DNA of 64,000 bases from Dromaius novaehollandiae (Eukaryota > Chordata > Aves > Casuariiformes > Dromaiidae). The notes under the pieces were generated by a model. The model saw only the letters and a list, made by a program, of their open reading frames with translations, was not told the origin of the DNA and did no database searches. A program made the translations under genes and the position numbers. Shown here piece after piece: positions 49,537 through 63,600 of this stretch; the stretch's first letter is position 1, and each line of letters begins with the position of its first letter. The stretch covers positions 36,778,563-36,842,562 of the forward strand of contig NC_088100.1 in assembly GCF_036370855.1 (NCBI RefSeq), written 5' to 3'.

Positions 49537-52500
49537 CCCACCCACACACATCCACAAGAGCACTCACAGAAACTACACCCATCTAAGCCCTCCACCCAGA
49601 TAGTTCAAATTCCTGAGTGGGATCTCACAGGGCACACATTTGTTTAGGGTGGTAACAAATGGCTGTGTTTTGGTATGAGGCCCCTTGCACAGTTCCTTAC
49701 AATTAGCTTGAACAAAGAGCAGTTGTTATATTCACCCATTTCTACAAGGTTTAACTCAACCTAAGAAGTGTTCACTTTTGCCCTCTAAAGCTGATTGATC
49801 CCAGAAAAGGGGAATATGAATCTTGGGAATGGGGGGAGCCACTGTGTTATGTTCAAAACATTCTTTTGGGAGTTCCCAGTCAAAGGGGAAAGACTCACCA
49901 CCAGCTTAACTAAAACCAACATGTGGCAAGATGTAGGTGCCCCGTAACTCACAACAGATCCTAACTGCAGAAATGTCAATAGTAGCTCTCCTTTGTAGTC
50001 GACAGTGGCACCCAATGACAAACAAATTTTGGGTGTGACTTTCATGTGGCTACAAGATACAGGCTCCATGGGGTTTTCTCATGCAGAGGACAACAAACAG
50101 GTTACTTTTTTCCTAAATTTTCTTTTCATCTGTCTTTTCTTCCACTAGCTAGGTATTAATTCTGTTGTGCATTGTCTTCTATTTTTCTGCCACAAGCAGC
50201 ATGCTATCACAAGTTGGTGGAGATTCAACATTCCTGAAGGTTAGACTGTGTATCTCAGTCTTAAGTCCTTGTATTTCCTAAGCTGATCACCCCCAAGAAT
50301 GAGACTAACACTTAACTTCATTTTACAACAGAAAGCCATCCATATTAGATAGCCAGAATACATACACTGCATTTTGGCTAGCATTGCCTTGATGCCTAGG
50401 ATTTAATTTTCTAAGATTTGGGGGGTTTTACCAGTAGGTTTTGAAAAACATCAACAGTCTCAATCACTGACCCATTTGCATAAGGACTGAATTCTCAGAG
50501 AAGCAGTACTTTTTGACAGAGCAACTATGAAAAATACTGGGAAATAAAAGGATCATCACAGAATGCATCCCTTTCTCTTGTTAAAAAGTATAATCCTTAC
50601 AGGAGATTATTGATAGGTGAATATCAGAGCTGGTCTGCCTTCTAACTTGAAAGCCTGTTTCTCAGAGAAAGCTGTCTTCTGCCAGATTAAAGGAAATGGA
50701 ATTTCTTAGGATCCCATTCTCCCCTGCTCAGGAGAAACTGATATAAAAGAAAGGAAGCTCACAGCTTCCTGGAAAATCTTCCTCTGTGTGTGGGGGGGAA
50801 TATTTTTCTCTCAGTGGCAAAAAACAAATTTCTCAAGGAAAACTCAGGAAACAAGATGAATATGGCTCTTACTCTGTCAATTATTCCTGCTACCTGCTGA
50901 ATGCTGTAGGTCCTGCCTTCATGTGCTCTCTGCACCTTGGTTAAATGTGGGAGAAATACCCTACCACTGTTCTATTTGGAAGATACTTATATAGCTCCTA
51001 CTACTGCAGCCTGTTTGTAATCCTTATTGTCTCTTCCATGAAAGTATTTCAGGCAGACTAGCACTGGCATTCCTCTTTTACAGAAAGGGAATTGAACTGA
51101 AAGTATAAATAACTTGCTAAACATTACATATGTCCATACAAAATGGTCGCAGAAAATCAAATGTGTTTCCTGGCAGAACAAGGCTTGATTTGTTTTGCAA
51201 GCCTGCAAAATAATACCTTAACCCTTATGTCTTTAGATCAATACCTTGGTATGGTGGAATTAAGTATCATAAGGTATGGCAAACAAATACAGGGTTTTCA
51301 TATCTGTCAAGTATATATGGAAACTTTACAATATAAATGGGACAGCCAGGGATAACAGACGGAGTGCAAAGCTCCTCACTTTCTGAACAGGTTTGGGCCT
51401 TGGAAAGACCATCAGTCATAAAAGTCAACAAGTCCCGCATAATCTTACCTGCTGGAGAAGGTGGGAATCCTATTCTTATGCCTTCTACAAGGTAGTTTCC
51501 TATTGCTGCTCTGTGTCTAATCATTCAAAGCCTGCACTCTGAGGCTGTGCAAGTGATCTTGAGGAGAGGAGGGAGAATCCAATCAATTATGAACTACCTC
51601 ACATTCGGCTTTCAGCAAGCAATTAGTAGACAAAACCTGTTTGAGGCCCTTATTTGATTTAGGAGGGTGATGTGTCTTGGCATGCATCAGGATTTGCTGA
51701 TTCTGATAAATTGCTCATCTCTGTCATGGTTCTAAATAGATATATCAAGTTTGTCGCAGGCTCCTTGCCGAGCCTTGATCTAAATGATCTTTCATCTAGG
51801 AGTATGGAGCAGTTGTTCTATTGTCTGGAACTGCTATGTGGAGGTCAGAAGTAATGAAACTGGCATTTATCTAATTATGAATTCCATTATTATTTTCTAT
51901 CCTGTTACAGCTGGGGGTAAATCCATGTAAGTCTACTTTAGTGCAGCTGTCTTGAACTAGCATAAGAAGATAAATTGAAAGTAGCATGAGCCAAGTATCC
52001 CCTAAGATATCTTTGCACACAATATCTAAGAGAGCCTAAGTTGCCATTTGCAGACATGCTGTTGCTAGACCCAACGTGATAGAATTGGAAAGGTGGGTTG
52101 GGGATATATTCTCTATAAGGACTCTGGAATGCTCCCTCCTTCCCCCCTACCCAGCACCTATTTATGTTAGCTGCTCTTTGAAGAATGGTTGGAGGACTAA
52201 CACAGAGGCAGATTAATGGGGGAGTATACATACAGCTACTTGATCGTATGGCATGCACTAATTGTACTGAGTTCGATTTAGTTAAATTTTGAAATAATTG
52301 GCAGGGTGCCCAGAGACCCAGAGCATTTCTCCTATATTTCAAACCAAAGGAAAACTAAAAAAAAAAAATCCCTCTCAAATTCCTTTCTTTGTCCTTCATC
52401 TGAACCTCCTGTGTTCCTATTTGGGAACTATTTAAAGCACTTTAACTTGTTTTTAAGACTAGTTCTCGAGATCATAGCCACAGTGGACAGAGTTCTGCTC

Positions 52501-54754
52501 TTTTTCACAGAAGTACTGAACAGGAAAAACTTGGGGGTTTTTTCCCCCTACATTCTTTCCAGGTTCTTGTGTGTCACTGTGTTACTTGACAACTGAATTT
52601 AAGAAATCTGATTGTCAAGTTCCCTTACTTCTGATGTTCAAAAATCACTCAATGACAAATACCACATCATTTCTTCAATGGAATTGTTGCACATATATAT
52701 TAATTGGTTATGGGTTTTGTTTGTTAAGTATAGATAATTCAGGCCAGACTCTTTTTTGATATAACTAAATATAAAATCTGATCTGTTCTGACCACCTGCA
52801 TACCATGCAGTATTCAGACTTGTGCCAGGTGTACACCCAAAGCTACATGGTAAGTGCAGTTTATGAACTTCCAACCCCAAAGAACTGCCTGGCATAACTA
52901 TGATTGTACCCTAACTGTCTTTTTATGTAATTAAAATTAAAATGGGGTTAAATGGGATTAAAATGTTCAGACCAATCATTAGCTTCTTCCTCACTGATGT
53001 ATCCGTGGATTTATGAAAACAAGGGCTGTTTTCCCACAAACAGTACTTGTTATTCATTGATTGCTACCTATCTCTTTTAAAAGTTTGCTGTCTGATCAAT
53101 AAGAAGAAAAGATGTGAAGAACTGCCTATCACAAGTGAAAATCAGAGAATAGCTGAGCTTATCATATTGCAGAAAAATTCAGACCCAATTTTGATACCAA
53201 AAAAAAAAAAACACTCAGTGTTTGAAAGTAAGTAACCTCTGCAAAAATGAAAAACCTAAATAGAGTCACAAAAGTTGCTGAAGTATTCAGAATGACAAGA
53301 AGAGCTTAAACTGATTAAATGTGATTACCTGGAAAATGCCATCTCTGTACAGCTGAATAGTCCATGAGCAACCTTCCAGATGCAGAACTTCTTATTACCA
53401 AAACGGAAGTGTCACTCTCTCCTTGTATCACTGCACTCTACTTTCTAAGGGAAATTCATCTCTGCCTGGCCAGATTATCACCTCGGCTGAACTCATGGAA
53501 ATCAGGTAATCTTCAGGCACTGAACATCTGTATATCACCTTGAAGTTTCTTATGTCAGATGTCAGCAGTACTAGATATTTCTATACTGTTTAAGGTTGGT
53601 ATCATTGTTCTTTTATATGTCAAGCTGCGGATATAATAGTATCATGAAGTGGTCTAGATGTCAAGGTATTTCATTATTAGTCACTGCAGTTTTCTTTACA
53701 GCAGTTTTCCCTGCAGCCTTACAGTAAAACTTGACATATTTATTTAGAAAGCATTTATTACTTTACTTATCTGATTAACACAATACCAGACCAGGACGTA
53801 CAGTTACAGAAAAGGTACTCTGAGCCTAACAATTAAATAATAAAACAGAACAAAAAACTAACTACAGTACTTGCTGCTTGAATAATGTTTTCAGTAGTAT
53901 AAAATTTTTGTATGGACAATTGGGGAAAGCCCTTCTTGGCTTGAAGGAAGAGACGGTAAATTTCTAATCTTCTGTGGACTGCTTAACTAACAGTATAAAT
54001 GTGGGCAAGCTTCCAGTTTAATAGAGGTTAATCAGAAAAAAATCAGTGTGAGAAAAGCAACTGTGTTCTTTTCTTTATGGTCATGCAAATTTAAGTGAAC
54101 CATACAGCTTAGACAAATATGTCTGTGTTTGTTAGCACATTGTTTCAGTGTGTGATGCCTGAGTAGTCATCTTTAGTAGACAACCTCATACAAATATACT
54201 CAGCTCAGAATATACCATCTAATGTAGAGGTCACCAGAAGCTATAGTAGTCTGTGCAAAACCTGATATATACCTTCAAGCAGATACTCAGACCAGCACTT
54301 CTCTTTGAACTAGCATTGTCTTTTTTATTTAATATATATAAGACTATTGAGGGATAATACTAATTATTATCTAGCAAGTGAATCTCACTACTATTAATTA
54401 ACAGTGAACTAAAATCTAAGTGACATACATTATCTTGCAAAAAGTCTGCAATAAGAACATGCCACACTGTATTACATTAAAGGTCCCTCTGATCTAGTGT
54501 CTTGCCTTCACCTGTGGTAATTAGTAGATTCCAAGAGAAGGACAAAAACAGGGAAAGCATATAGGACACTTCCCCCTAGTACCTTCTCAGACACCAATTT
54601 TCAAGGGTCTTACTGAGCCAGATGTGGTTTCTGCATACTTACTAAACTTTCATGGATTTCTTTTAAATTAACTTGTCCAGAGCTCATGGCAAATTTCAGC
54701 ATCTTTGTTAAAACCTTTGACAGTGATATCCACAGATCTACATACCTTCTGCAA

Positions 54755-55715
54755 AAAGAACTGCTTCTTTTTTTGTTTGTTTTGAACCTGTCATGTGCTA
54801 GCTTTCTTTGATTCCTGTTAGTCCTTGTGCTGGAATAGTCAGTGACAAGTCAGACCCTTGCCCACTCCTTATGCTACTTTTAGTTTAGTAGCCCTCCTAA
54901 GTCACTTCTTTTCCAGACTAAAGAGTCCTAGCTTACTTACCTATTCACTATACAGAAGCCGTTCCACATCTTTGATCATCCTTGCTGTCCTTTTCTGAAC
55001 ATTTTCTCTTTCTGCTATACCTCTCCTTATATGAAAGGAGCAGAGCTATACTCAGTATTCAAGGTGTGGGAAAATTATGCATTTATATAGTAGCAGCATG
55101 ACATTCTCGATAATGTATTTAGTCATTCCTAACACTTGTTTTGCTTTTTTGTTTGCTACTGAGCACTCAGTTTACATTTCACAGAACTATCTACCATGAC
55201 CCCAGAATCCTGCTCCTGAGTGATGAGGGTCAGCTCACAGCCTATCATTTACTATCTTAAACTAAGCTGCTTTTCCCATATGCATCACTTTACATTTCAA
55301 TTTTTCATTCACATATATAATGTTCAGCTATATTGAATTTCACTTGCCATTTTGTTACCCAGACACTCAGTCTCCTGTAGACTGTCCGCAGTCGTTCACA
55401 GTCTGCCCTCATTTTTTCTAACCCAAATAACTTTGGCAAACTTTCTCACCTCAATTCTCACACTCTTTACAGGTCATTTTTGTATATGTTATACAGCACA
55501 CGCCCCAGCACAGATCCCAGCAGCACTGCGCTACTGATTTGCCTCTATTTCAAGAACTGTGCACTTACTTCTCATGATTTTCTACCTTTCATCCAATTAT
55601 GTATCCATGCAGAGACCTTCCTTCTTATGCCATGCTTCCTTAATTTCCTTGAAAACCTTACAGTTTCTAATTTTTATTGGCATAAGTCAATAGGTCACAC
55701 AAAGAGTAGATTTTT
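54755..55715 (-). mobile_element. Ancient CR1/L3-like LINE fossil
   Basis: Antisense blocks of an L3-type CR1 run colinearly: 'ttttccagactaaagagtcctagctta' near 54912, 'gatcatccttgctgtccttttctgaacat' near 54974, 'agctatactcagtattcaaggtgtggg' near 55043, 'ttgaatttcacttgccattttgttacccag' near 55332, 'acagcacacgccccagcacagatcccagcag' near 55492. Heavily mutated, with no surviving frame. Better preserved and longer than typical old fragments. Boundaries approximate. Confidence 0.8.
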
Positions 55716-57639
55716 TTATCAAATTCAATATTAAAAATTATCTTCTAATATTAAGCACTTGAAATAAGTGTGAATTACCTTTATCACACTAGATAAGACC
55801 TCATTCTCTGTGTAACTATTTTTGCGTAATGGGCTATTAGTGTATTAAAGCATTGTGGAAGATTTAGAATTTGCCTTCGGAATAACTGCAGAAGGAAGCT
55901 TGCTAGTCATTCTGGTTGAAATACGTTAATACCACAGCAATAGCACAGCTATTTTATTTGTCATTTCAGGTACTGCACGCAGGCTGGATTACCCTTGGGA
56001 GGTTCCTATCTTTCTCCATTCCTGTATAGGGTACCAGGATGACTACACTCCTTAGGCTTCTCAGCTAAGTGTATAAACTTGGGAGGGAAGAATCCAGGGC
56101 CCAAGTGATCAAAATTAAATTCAATACTGTCAGAATAAGATCTGCCACCAAACGAGAATCCACAACCTCATTAGCACTGAAACAGGCATAATAGTTTGTT
56201 TCAGAAAGAACTGGTTAAAGCATAGCAGGAGTTCAATTAATCTTAACTGTAGATATTTACAGTGTAGTTGCTTACATCTGAGCTAATTATCTAGTCTCCC
56301 TATACAGAATTAGTCACTGGAAGGTCTAAAATTATTCAGTTCTGATTTGCAGTCTTAAAATGCCTGCTTCTCTTCAGAGACTGTAAGGGGAGCGTGAAGT
56401 AACTACCTCAGACATAGACATTTACATGACTCCCTCTGCAGGATCCCTGCGCTTGCCTGCCTTATGTTTTAAAGCTCTCAAATGTTTACACATGCAGATA
56501 GGATGGGAAAGCCAGGGGCACTGCATTCATCTTCTCTACAAACAAATGCAAGAGAGATGCCTCAGGTAAGACAACTTGATTCAAACTCATTCATCTGAAT
56601 GTACAAATTATAGCCAAAACTAACAGAGATCTCATGCTCTTTTAGACTAAGGGAATTCCCTCAAGAACTCATTGTTTCCTTACAAAGAATGGTGATCAAA
56701 TGGAAGGATTAACAAAAGTGATCTGTAGCTACAGTGAAGATTTTAAATGGGTAAACTTTGATAAGCTGGGAGAGCTACATAATGAAGGGGTCTGGAAGGG
56801 GGCTGCCTTTAGGGAAGAAAATGCTTAAACTGGATTTTTCTTAAGTCAAATGTGCAAAAATCAGGAAGAATTTTTCATGCAGAAACAAGTAGGAAAAGGT
56901 TTAGGATCACACTGGACAATTAATCTTCTCAGAAGGATATTAGAAATCAGCAGATACCCTAAGGGAAATAGAGAAAGGGACTGAAGAGTATGTTTTTTCT
57001 GGAGGGCAAAGAGTCTAGAGATAAATTAAAAACTGCTGAATTTTACACTGAATTAGATCTTGCAAAAGCAATTAAAAATAGTAGATGATACGTTAGCTGT
57101 ATAAACAAAAAGAGACCAAGAAAAGAAGAAGAGGGGTCTTATGTAGTAAGGCTGAGCATAATACCTACCTTTTTTTTGCCAGTATGTCTGGGATAAATGG
57201 AACAAAATCTATTTTGGGTTCATCAAAAGTAGATTGTTCTGTAACAACATGAGTTTTTCTAAGACAAGACTATTTTCTCCATCTTATATTTCCCTTGAAA
57301 TGCAATAGGTTTAATCAACCTGGACTTGCTTATTCTCTTTCTGTTCTTCTATGCAGAGAATCACCAGTTTATGAAGACAAAGAGGATATGTATAAGAACC
57401 AGCAAGAAGACAGTTAGAAGATAGATGATAAGAGGCTGTGCTGAAAACAGAACTGTAATTCTAGAAGGAAGTATGTAGCAGAATTCTTCCAGGAGTGGTC
57501 TTGGTCTGTCTTGATCTAATTTAGTATTTTCCTGTAGTATATATTGTCATGGGAAAATATGAGTATTCTAATGAAATCCGATGATGATGTGAAATTGAGA
57601 AGCAACATCAACCTAAAAGAAAATTGGAATATCAGAGGA
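55716..57639. other. Intergenic region between two L3-like fossils
   Basis: AT-rich. The right third may hold further decayed CR1 sequence in sense orientation (an A-rich stretch near 57030-57170), too worn to call. No gene seen. Confidence 0.5.
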
Positions 57640-57990
57640 TATGAGAAAGGATCAGAGGGTGTAAAAGAGGATCAGAGAAGAGTTTGAGGATGGAATGACA
57701 TTTAACAATGGCAATTACAAAGCAATAAAGTTAGGAAACAGGAATCTCTGCTATAAACTGGGCTGTCATCAGATGACCACAGGAGGACTGTGTGACGCTG
57801 AGATGATATGATCTTGAAAGAGGCAAATGTGATCCCACCATGTGTCAGGAAGTGTATTTTCAGGAATGGCCGGAAGTGTCAGTACCATATGCAAAGTTTT
57901 TCCTAGACTCTCTTTTGGATCGAACCATCTCCTTTGGTACAGTTCTGGAGATCATCTGTTCCAGGGAATTCTCCTTGCAGACAGAAGTGC
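57640..57990 (+). mobile_element. Ancient CR1/L3-like LINE fragment, sense orientation
   Basis: Sense-strand CR1/L3 RT-thumb blocks: 'aggaatctctgctataaactggg', then 'gaaagaggcaaatgtgatccca', 'tgtgtcaggaagtgtattttcagg', 'gaagtgtcagtaccatatgcaaag' and 'acagttctggag'. It is opposite in orientation to the copy 2 kb to the left. It may extend leftward to about 57030, where the match is weaker. Confidence 0.6.
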
Positions 57991-60057
57991 TTCCTAGGCT
58001 TCTAGATGCCAGATTTGGCTCCCTTGGTCCTTCACATTTTTCCAGGGCACCTTAAACTCCACCATGCTGATGCTAGGCCCCAGAGTAAGCAATAGGTACT
58101 TTCACCATCATGCTATAAAAACCCAGCATTCTGGTGGGCTCCAACACAGCCTTCACATTCACTTTGAACTGAAAATTCCTCCCACACACAGACACACACA
58201 AATTATTGTGTCTTAGACCCACAGGCTCCTTGCATGGTCCTCAAGGAGACCCAAGTCAAGTCCTGTGCAATGTGTACACGAACAGTGTATGCCTGAGGAG
58301 GTTGGCTTTGGAGAATGTGGATGCTGGCCTCTCTGCATTGCTGTGTCTGAAGGTTATATGGGAGGGTGCCTTCAGACAAAGACATTGACAAAAACTGCCT
58401 GGGCATGCTCAGGACCCATATCTGCTACCTTGCTACAGGCTAAACAGCTTTTCTGGCTGTCGCTGGAACACACTACTTGCTTTCCTGAGCTTTGTGATAC
58501 CAGCTGTCAAACCAGGTCTTGCAACTGCTATGGGGATACACTCCTTTTTCCTTTGGCTATCCTAGAAAAGCTGGACAGTTACTAAAATCTCAACGTTAAG
58601 ATTCATTGACTCTTTGCCAATCTAAAGGAATGTCTTGCAATTAGCCAGTTAGTTTGATATCACACTTAACTTAGAGGAAGAGGAGGTGAAGTCCAAATAA
58701 CAGTATTAATTCCAAATGCAAAGTAGATGGCACTATTGCAAAGGTTTACAGAAACTGAAGAAAACTGTGCTTAATCTGCTGGTACCAAGACAAATATCTG
58801 AAAAAAAAAATTCTCTTCTTCTCTGTAGTCAGTATTTTTTAGTGACACTGAGTACATCTACTCTGCTAAATACGTGGGTCCAAGGAGTGAGCTTTAGTAC
58901 TAGATTCCATGGTTGTCCTGTTAAAAATTTTAAGGAAACCAAGCTGTTCTGACATAAGAGAAAGGTCCATGCATGGATATATAATTGTTTAATTGTCAGA
59001 TTACCTGTGGCTCTGCACTGGACCACTCTAACGTTCTCCCCAGGATAAAGCCCAGATATGGTTTTGGGAGCAGCTCACCCCAGAAACAAATCCTAACGGT
59101 CAGTTTGAAAGAGACTATCAGGTTCAACTCCCTGCACAATCCTTCAGCAAAGTCCCCTGGTAGGCTTTGCACCCTCATGCTTCCTAGGAAATGCAACACA
59201 AACCCTCCACTTTCAGACTATCATGATATGATGATGATACACAGTTCTGAAGTTATTTCAGGGACTTTGCACTGAAAAAATAACATGAGATAATAAGTAT
59301 GTTTTAGAATCACGAGGGCAGTATTATAGAGTCCAGAAGAGACCCAGTGCCAGGTGCTCTGTAGAGTGGGTATGGCTGGGCTGGTCTCAAGGGGACTAGC
59401 CTTAAGTAATGGGGATCTTAGTTAATCCATGCCATCTGGCCTCAGGGCCAGGTGTTGGTCCCTGACCCTGCCTTATTTAGCAGCATAGACATACCCATCT
59501 CTCCACTGATTCTGTCTCCTTGTCTGCCCTACCTCTCATGTTGTGTCCCACAGTGAGAACCACCTTCTAGTGCAGCATGTTAACCCCTATAGCCAATACT
59601 GTTTCCTTATACGTTTCCAGGTGATCCATCCAGATTCAGTCATTCTGCTCCAAAACTTACTCAAACTTAGTCATCCAGGAGATAATTTTGACATTCCTTC
59701 TGTTGACTTCAGAACTGACTCACCCTTTCAGGGATGGAAATGTCATATTGCCAGAGCCAGCTATCACCTGTACTTGGCTGGCCTTCACTTAGTATGGAGT
59801 AAAATGTCTTCTCTTGTAGTGACTCTGTGTGTACATTTCAGTGTGAAGTGTCTCCATCTACTGAGCCTCTGTCAACCTCTAAATAGGCAAATGTACTTCT
59901 TACATACATTTAAATGAATTTAGTATACTCCATTCACTATAGGTTCTTGACTGACAAGAAAAGATGATAATCTCCCGCTCTGAATGAAAATGAACTTGAG
60001 GTAACTGATTCTCCTTTTTTATGAGAGGAAAATGAGACCTGAGACAAATGGAACTGT
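57991..60057. other. Intergenic region, moderate GC
   Basis: Less AT-rich than the flanks. Open frames of 60-124 codons (for example 58265-58585 and 59543-59917 on the plus strand) show no recognisable motifs. Some of it may be worn repeat, since 59320-59520 has a repeat-like feel, but I cannot name it. Confidence 0.5.
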
Positions 60058-60615
60058 TGGATAAATCAGGTTGGAACGGACCTCTGAAGGTCGCCTGGTT
60101 CAACCCCCCTCTCAGAGGCAGAGCTAAATTCAAAGTTAGGACAGGCTGCGCAGGTCTTTGTCCAGCTGAGTTTTGAGTATTTCCAGGGATGGAAATTCCA
60201 CAGCTTCTCCAGGCAACCTGGTCCAGTGCTTGGCCATCCTCCTGTGATTTTTTTTTTCTTTTATCCAGCTGGAATTTCACTGCAGTAAGTTGTGCCTGTT
60301 GCCTCTCATCTTTTTTCTGACCACTTCCAAGAGGACTCCGACTGGCTTCTCTATAAGCCCCTAGTATTTCCCTAAGCCTTCCCTTCTTCTGGCTGAACAA
60401 GCCCACAGCTCTCAGCCTCTCCTCGTACGTCATCTCCTCCAGCCCCAAGCATCCTGCTGGCCCTGCACTGGGCTCAATCCTGTGTGTCAATGTCTTTCTT
60501 ACACTGGGAGGCCCAAAATTGGAGATAGTACTCCAGATGCAGTCTTACAAGTCCTGAAGAGAGAGGAAGAGTCACTTCCCTTGGCCTGCTCATGGCGCTC
60601 TTGAAGTTTAATTGT
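60058..60615 (-). mobile_element. Avian CR1 3' fragment
   Basis: Antisense of a CR1 3' part: 'ataaatcaggttggaacggacct', 'gttcaacccccctctcaga', 'ccaggcaacctggtccagtg', 'gttgcctctcatc', 'ggctgaacaagcccacagctctcagcctctcctcg', 'actccagatgcagtctta'. About 560 bases. It covers the 3' UTR and the end of the RT thumb only. The 196-codon minus-strand open frame over it is a by-product. Confidence 0.9.
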
Positions 60616-63600
60616 TCTCTGTAAATATTTGAGGATAGCAAACATGAAGAAAGGGAAGATCTGCTTAAGTAAAAGGTACAAGAACAAATGAGTCTGAATT
60701 GGTCATGAATAAATGCATTATGGAAATTGGAAAACAGCATCCGATGATGAGTGTCCTTCAACTTTGAACTAGTCTTACAGTAGGAATAGTAAGGTAAGAA
60801 ACTTAACTATTTTTAAAATTAAGTATGACAGATTTATAAAAGAAAGTATGTGATGCAACTTAGTATTTCAACATTGGATGCTGAACTGGAAGATAGAGGA
60901 TGTCCCTTTCTGTCATGTGTTTTGATTTTTGCAGAACCAACTTCAGCATTTTTGGCTAGGGAAAAATTTTCCAATGCTATTTTAACTAGTTCCTGCCCAC
61001 AGTGATCTCAACACTGTGAACAGGAGAGGTTTGAAGTTTTAGGGAAGATCTGTGAAATCATTATTTGGAACACGCATAATGTATTTTTTCTGCAATTAAT
61101 TCTAACCAAATACATTTAAAAATCATACAGAAGTCCCCCGAAATGTAGCATTTAGAGATCACTTTTTTAATATGGTTTAATTTTTTCTGGCTTCTAAGAC
61201 AGACGGATGCATTCGGGTCTTGCTTTCAGGGTTTCTGAAAACATGAGGTAAGAAATCTCCATTACAAAAAAAAAAAAAAAAAAAAAAAGAATAAAAAAGT
61301 AAAAAGAAGACAAGGTTTCCATGTAGTATCTCAATTCAGTTCTAGAAGCTAATGCCTCAGAAAAACTCTCCAGCTTTGCCAACACTGTATACATAAAGCT
61401 GAGAAGAGAAAAAAGATTGATGGGTGTTTCATCCTATCCTGTTGCAAAAATGAAGTGCTTTTGGTTTATTCTGCTCATTCCTGGGAATCAGTTTACACTT
61501 TCAGTGGTAATTATGCAAGAAAGGGAGAAATTAAAAGTGATGTGGGTCTCTAAGACTGTTTATTATCTCTGGAGTCCACAATGAGCTATGTGCCACCATT
61601 AGACAGACTGTGAAGGAAAAATATTAAATTTCCTGCAATAATTCTGTAGTCTGAAACATGCATGCAAAATGGAGACCAAGAAGTTAAAATTCAAAAGCTC
61701 CTGCTGAAGGGGAGAGATATAGAGAGAAAGAGTTCACTGGGATGGATTTCTAGCTCTTGCCTATTGCTATTCTCCTTCCTTAGGAAGCTCAGCCTTTGCT
61801 AAACAAAGAGTTAATGCAATGCGAACATCCTCTAGCAGCACATTCGGTTTGACATTAAAATGAAAATAATTCAACTACTGAACTGTAGAGAGCTATCGCC
61901 TGCTTTAAAATTGGAGCTATGCTTACTGTGTTTTCTTGGCTTTAGTGATCAGATCATAGAGACTCTACTTTTGTTTACAAATAATTGCTTTTTGGACCAA
62001 CAGCATCAGTGCTGACAACGTTCTTGGGCTGATTACAGATATAATCATGTCTCTTTTCCATGCCTAAGCTAATCAGCTAGAAACAAACCTCTATGGGCAG
62101 GTCCTCTCCTAAGGTGATCAGTGTAATGGACCCCTGCATCTGAAATCATCAGCCATGGATTTCAGGGGCATTTTTCATGCATGTAACACTCTGTTCATGC
62201 GAATCAGATTGTACAATTGGGGCCAATGATTTTTTAGGGACTCAAATATTGTCAGTATGGAAAAAGCATTTCTCTCTTCAAGCAGAAAGAATTCTGCTGG
62301 CATGTTCTGAATAAAGTCCATTGAACCACCTTGTTAGCATCTCTTAATGACTTTCCTGCTTCTTTTGACTCCCACCCTGAATTCTTTTCTTCCTAAAGAA
62401 AAAAGGATAATATTATTTCCCAGTGGGTATCTACTTTACAATGAGAAGAGAAAGATTAATTACACAATAGAACCCCATTATTTGAACCTCTGTGATCCAG
62501 ACTTCTCCCTCTAATGAACTGCCAGCATCTTCCACTTTTCTATTGATTTGCAATTAGCTGCAAGTCCTTGATGTCACCTAAACAATTCAGACAACCAGGA
62601 TTTCGCTGCAAAGCAGGCACACAGCAATGGTGGCCTCGTAGTCTCTAACATGTTGGAGTATTATTTCTAGAGCCATGTTAAAAGAAACATGAACTTGCAT
62701 CACCAGTGTTATGGCATCATTACAGTGTGTGCGCTCTCATGTTATATTGCATTAATAGATTTGGGAAAGTTAAAAAAACAACCTATCAGTCAAGCTGTTG
62801 TGAAATAAATATTTGGAGTTGTTTGCGAAGACAAGATGAACTCCTAAAACACAATTATATTTTCATAGCTTGTTCACTTTAAACAGTAATTTGGGTTCAG
62901 CAGTAGTTTAATGTATTCCTGAATTGTTTGCTCATCATGTCATATTAGATTGCCTAGTAATACATTACACTCTGCTGTTTTCAAAATGTGAGATTACAGC
63001 TCAATATGTAATGAAGGAAATGCTCTATCAACTGGATGTTCTCTTGTCACTGGGGCTGGCAAAAAGAGGAAAAATCCGCAACACAGCTAATCATGCCAGG
63101 CAGTAACACAGTAGACCTTTTTCCCTATGTTCTAGAGAACAGTGGCTTTTTCTAGCAGTGTACCTGAGGTTTAAATCACAATGATTCTTTCATTCATTAT
63201 TTCTATTCAAGTTCTAGTCACCTACTACTTCCTCACCACTGTTTTGTATTCTTGACTCCATGTCTTACAGAATTCCTGAAGACAAGGCAGGAAAGAGAAA
63301 CACAAGCATTTAAATTCACCAATGACTGAAGCAAGGTACTAGACACTCATTATAATAATTAAGGAAACCATTAAGGATACATTTGAATGACTCTTGCCTT
63401 TGTAAATGGTGTAATATAGATTCTTTGGCAAATACAGGCTTGATTATTTTGCTTGGAGAGGACTCTGTCCTCTATTTTTCACATGCATACATTTCAGCTC
63501 TAAACTTCGGGCTGGACTCCGCTCAGGTTTTCAACCATTAAAACTGTTCTTTATTTGTTTTACAATGAACTAGTTTAAAAATACAAGTGCTATACTGGCC

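Larger units (their letters stand above)
42001..54754. other. Upstream intergenic region without recognised genes
   Basis: AT-rich DNA between the long CR1 and the L3-like fossil. Open frames of 60-134 codons on both strands show no family motifs, and many overlap each other. Apart from the palindrome at 45.8 kb, the 43.3-43.8 kb repeat pair and low-complexity tracts, I see nothing to annotate. Confidence 0.6.

Noticed and set aside
49322-49647. Overlapping 74-91 codon frames on both strands
   Set aside because: Produced by a CT-rich low-complexity tract; peptides are Arg/Glu or Ser/Leu repeats.
51938-52342. 134-codon minus-strand open frame
   Set aside because: No motif, no splice or promoter context; within the range expected by chance here.
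58100-58125. TATA-like 'ctataaaaaccc' as a promoter, perhaps of an LTR
   Set aside because: No matching terminal repeat, primer-binding site or downstream gene found nearby.
59900-60490. 196-codon minus-strand open frame
   Set aside because: It covers a CR1 3' fragment and its flank; it is not a gene of the host.
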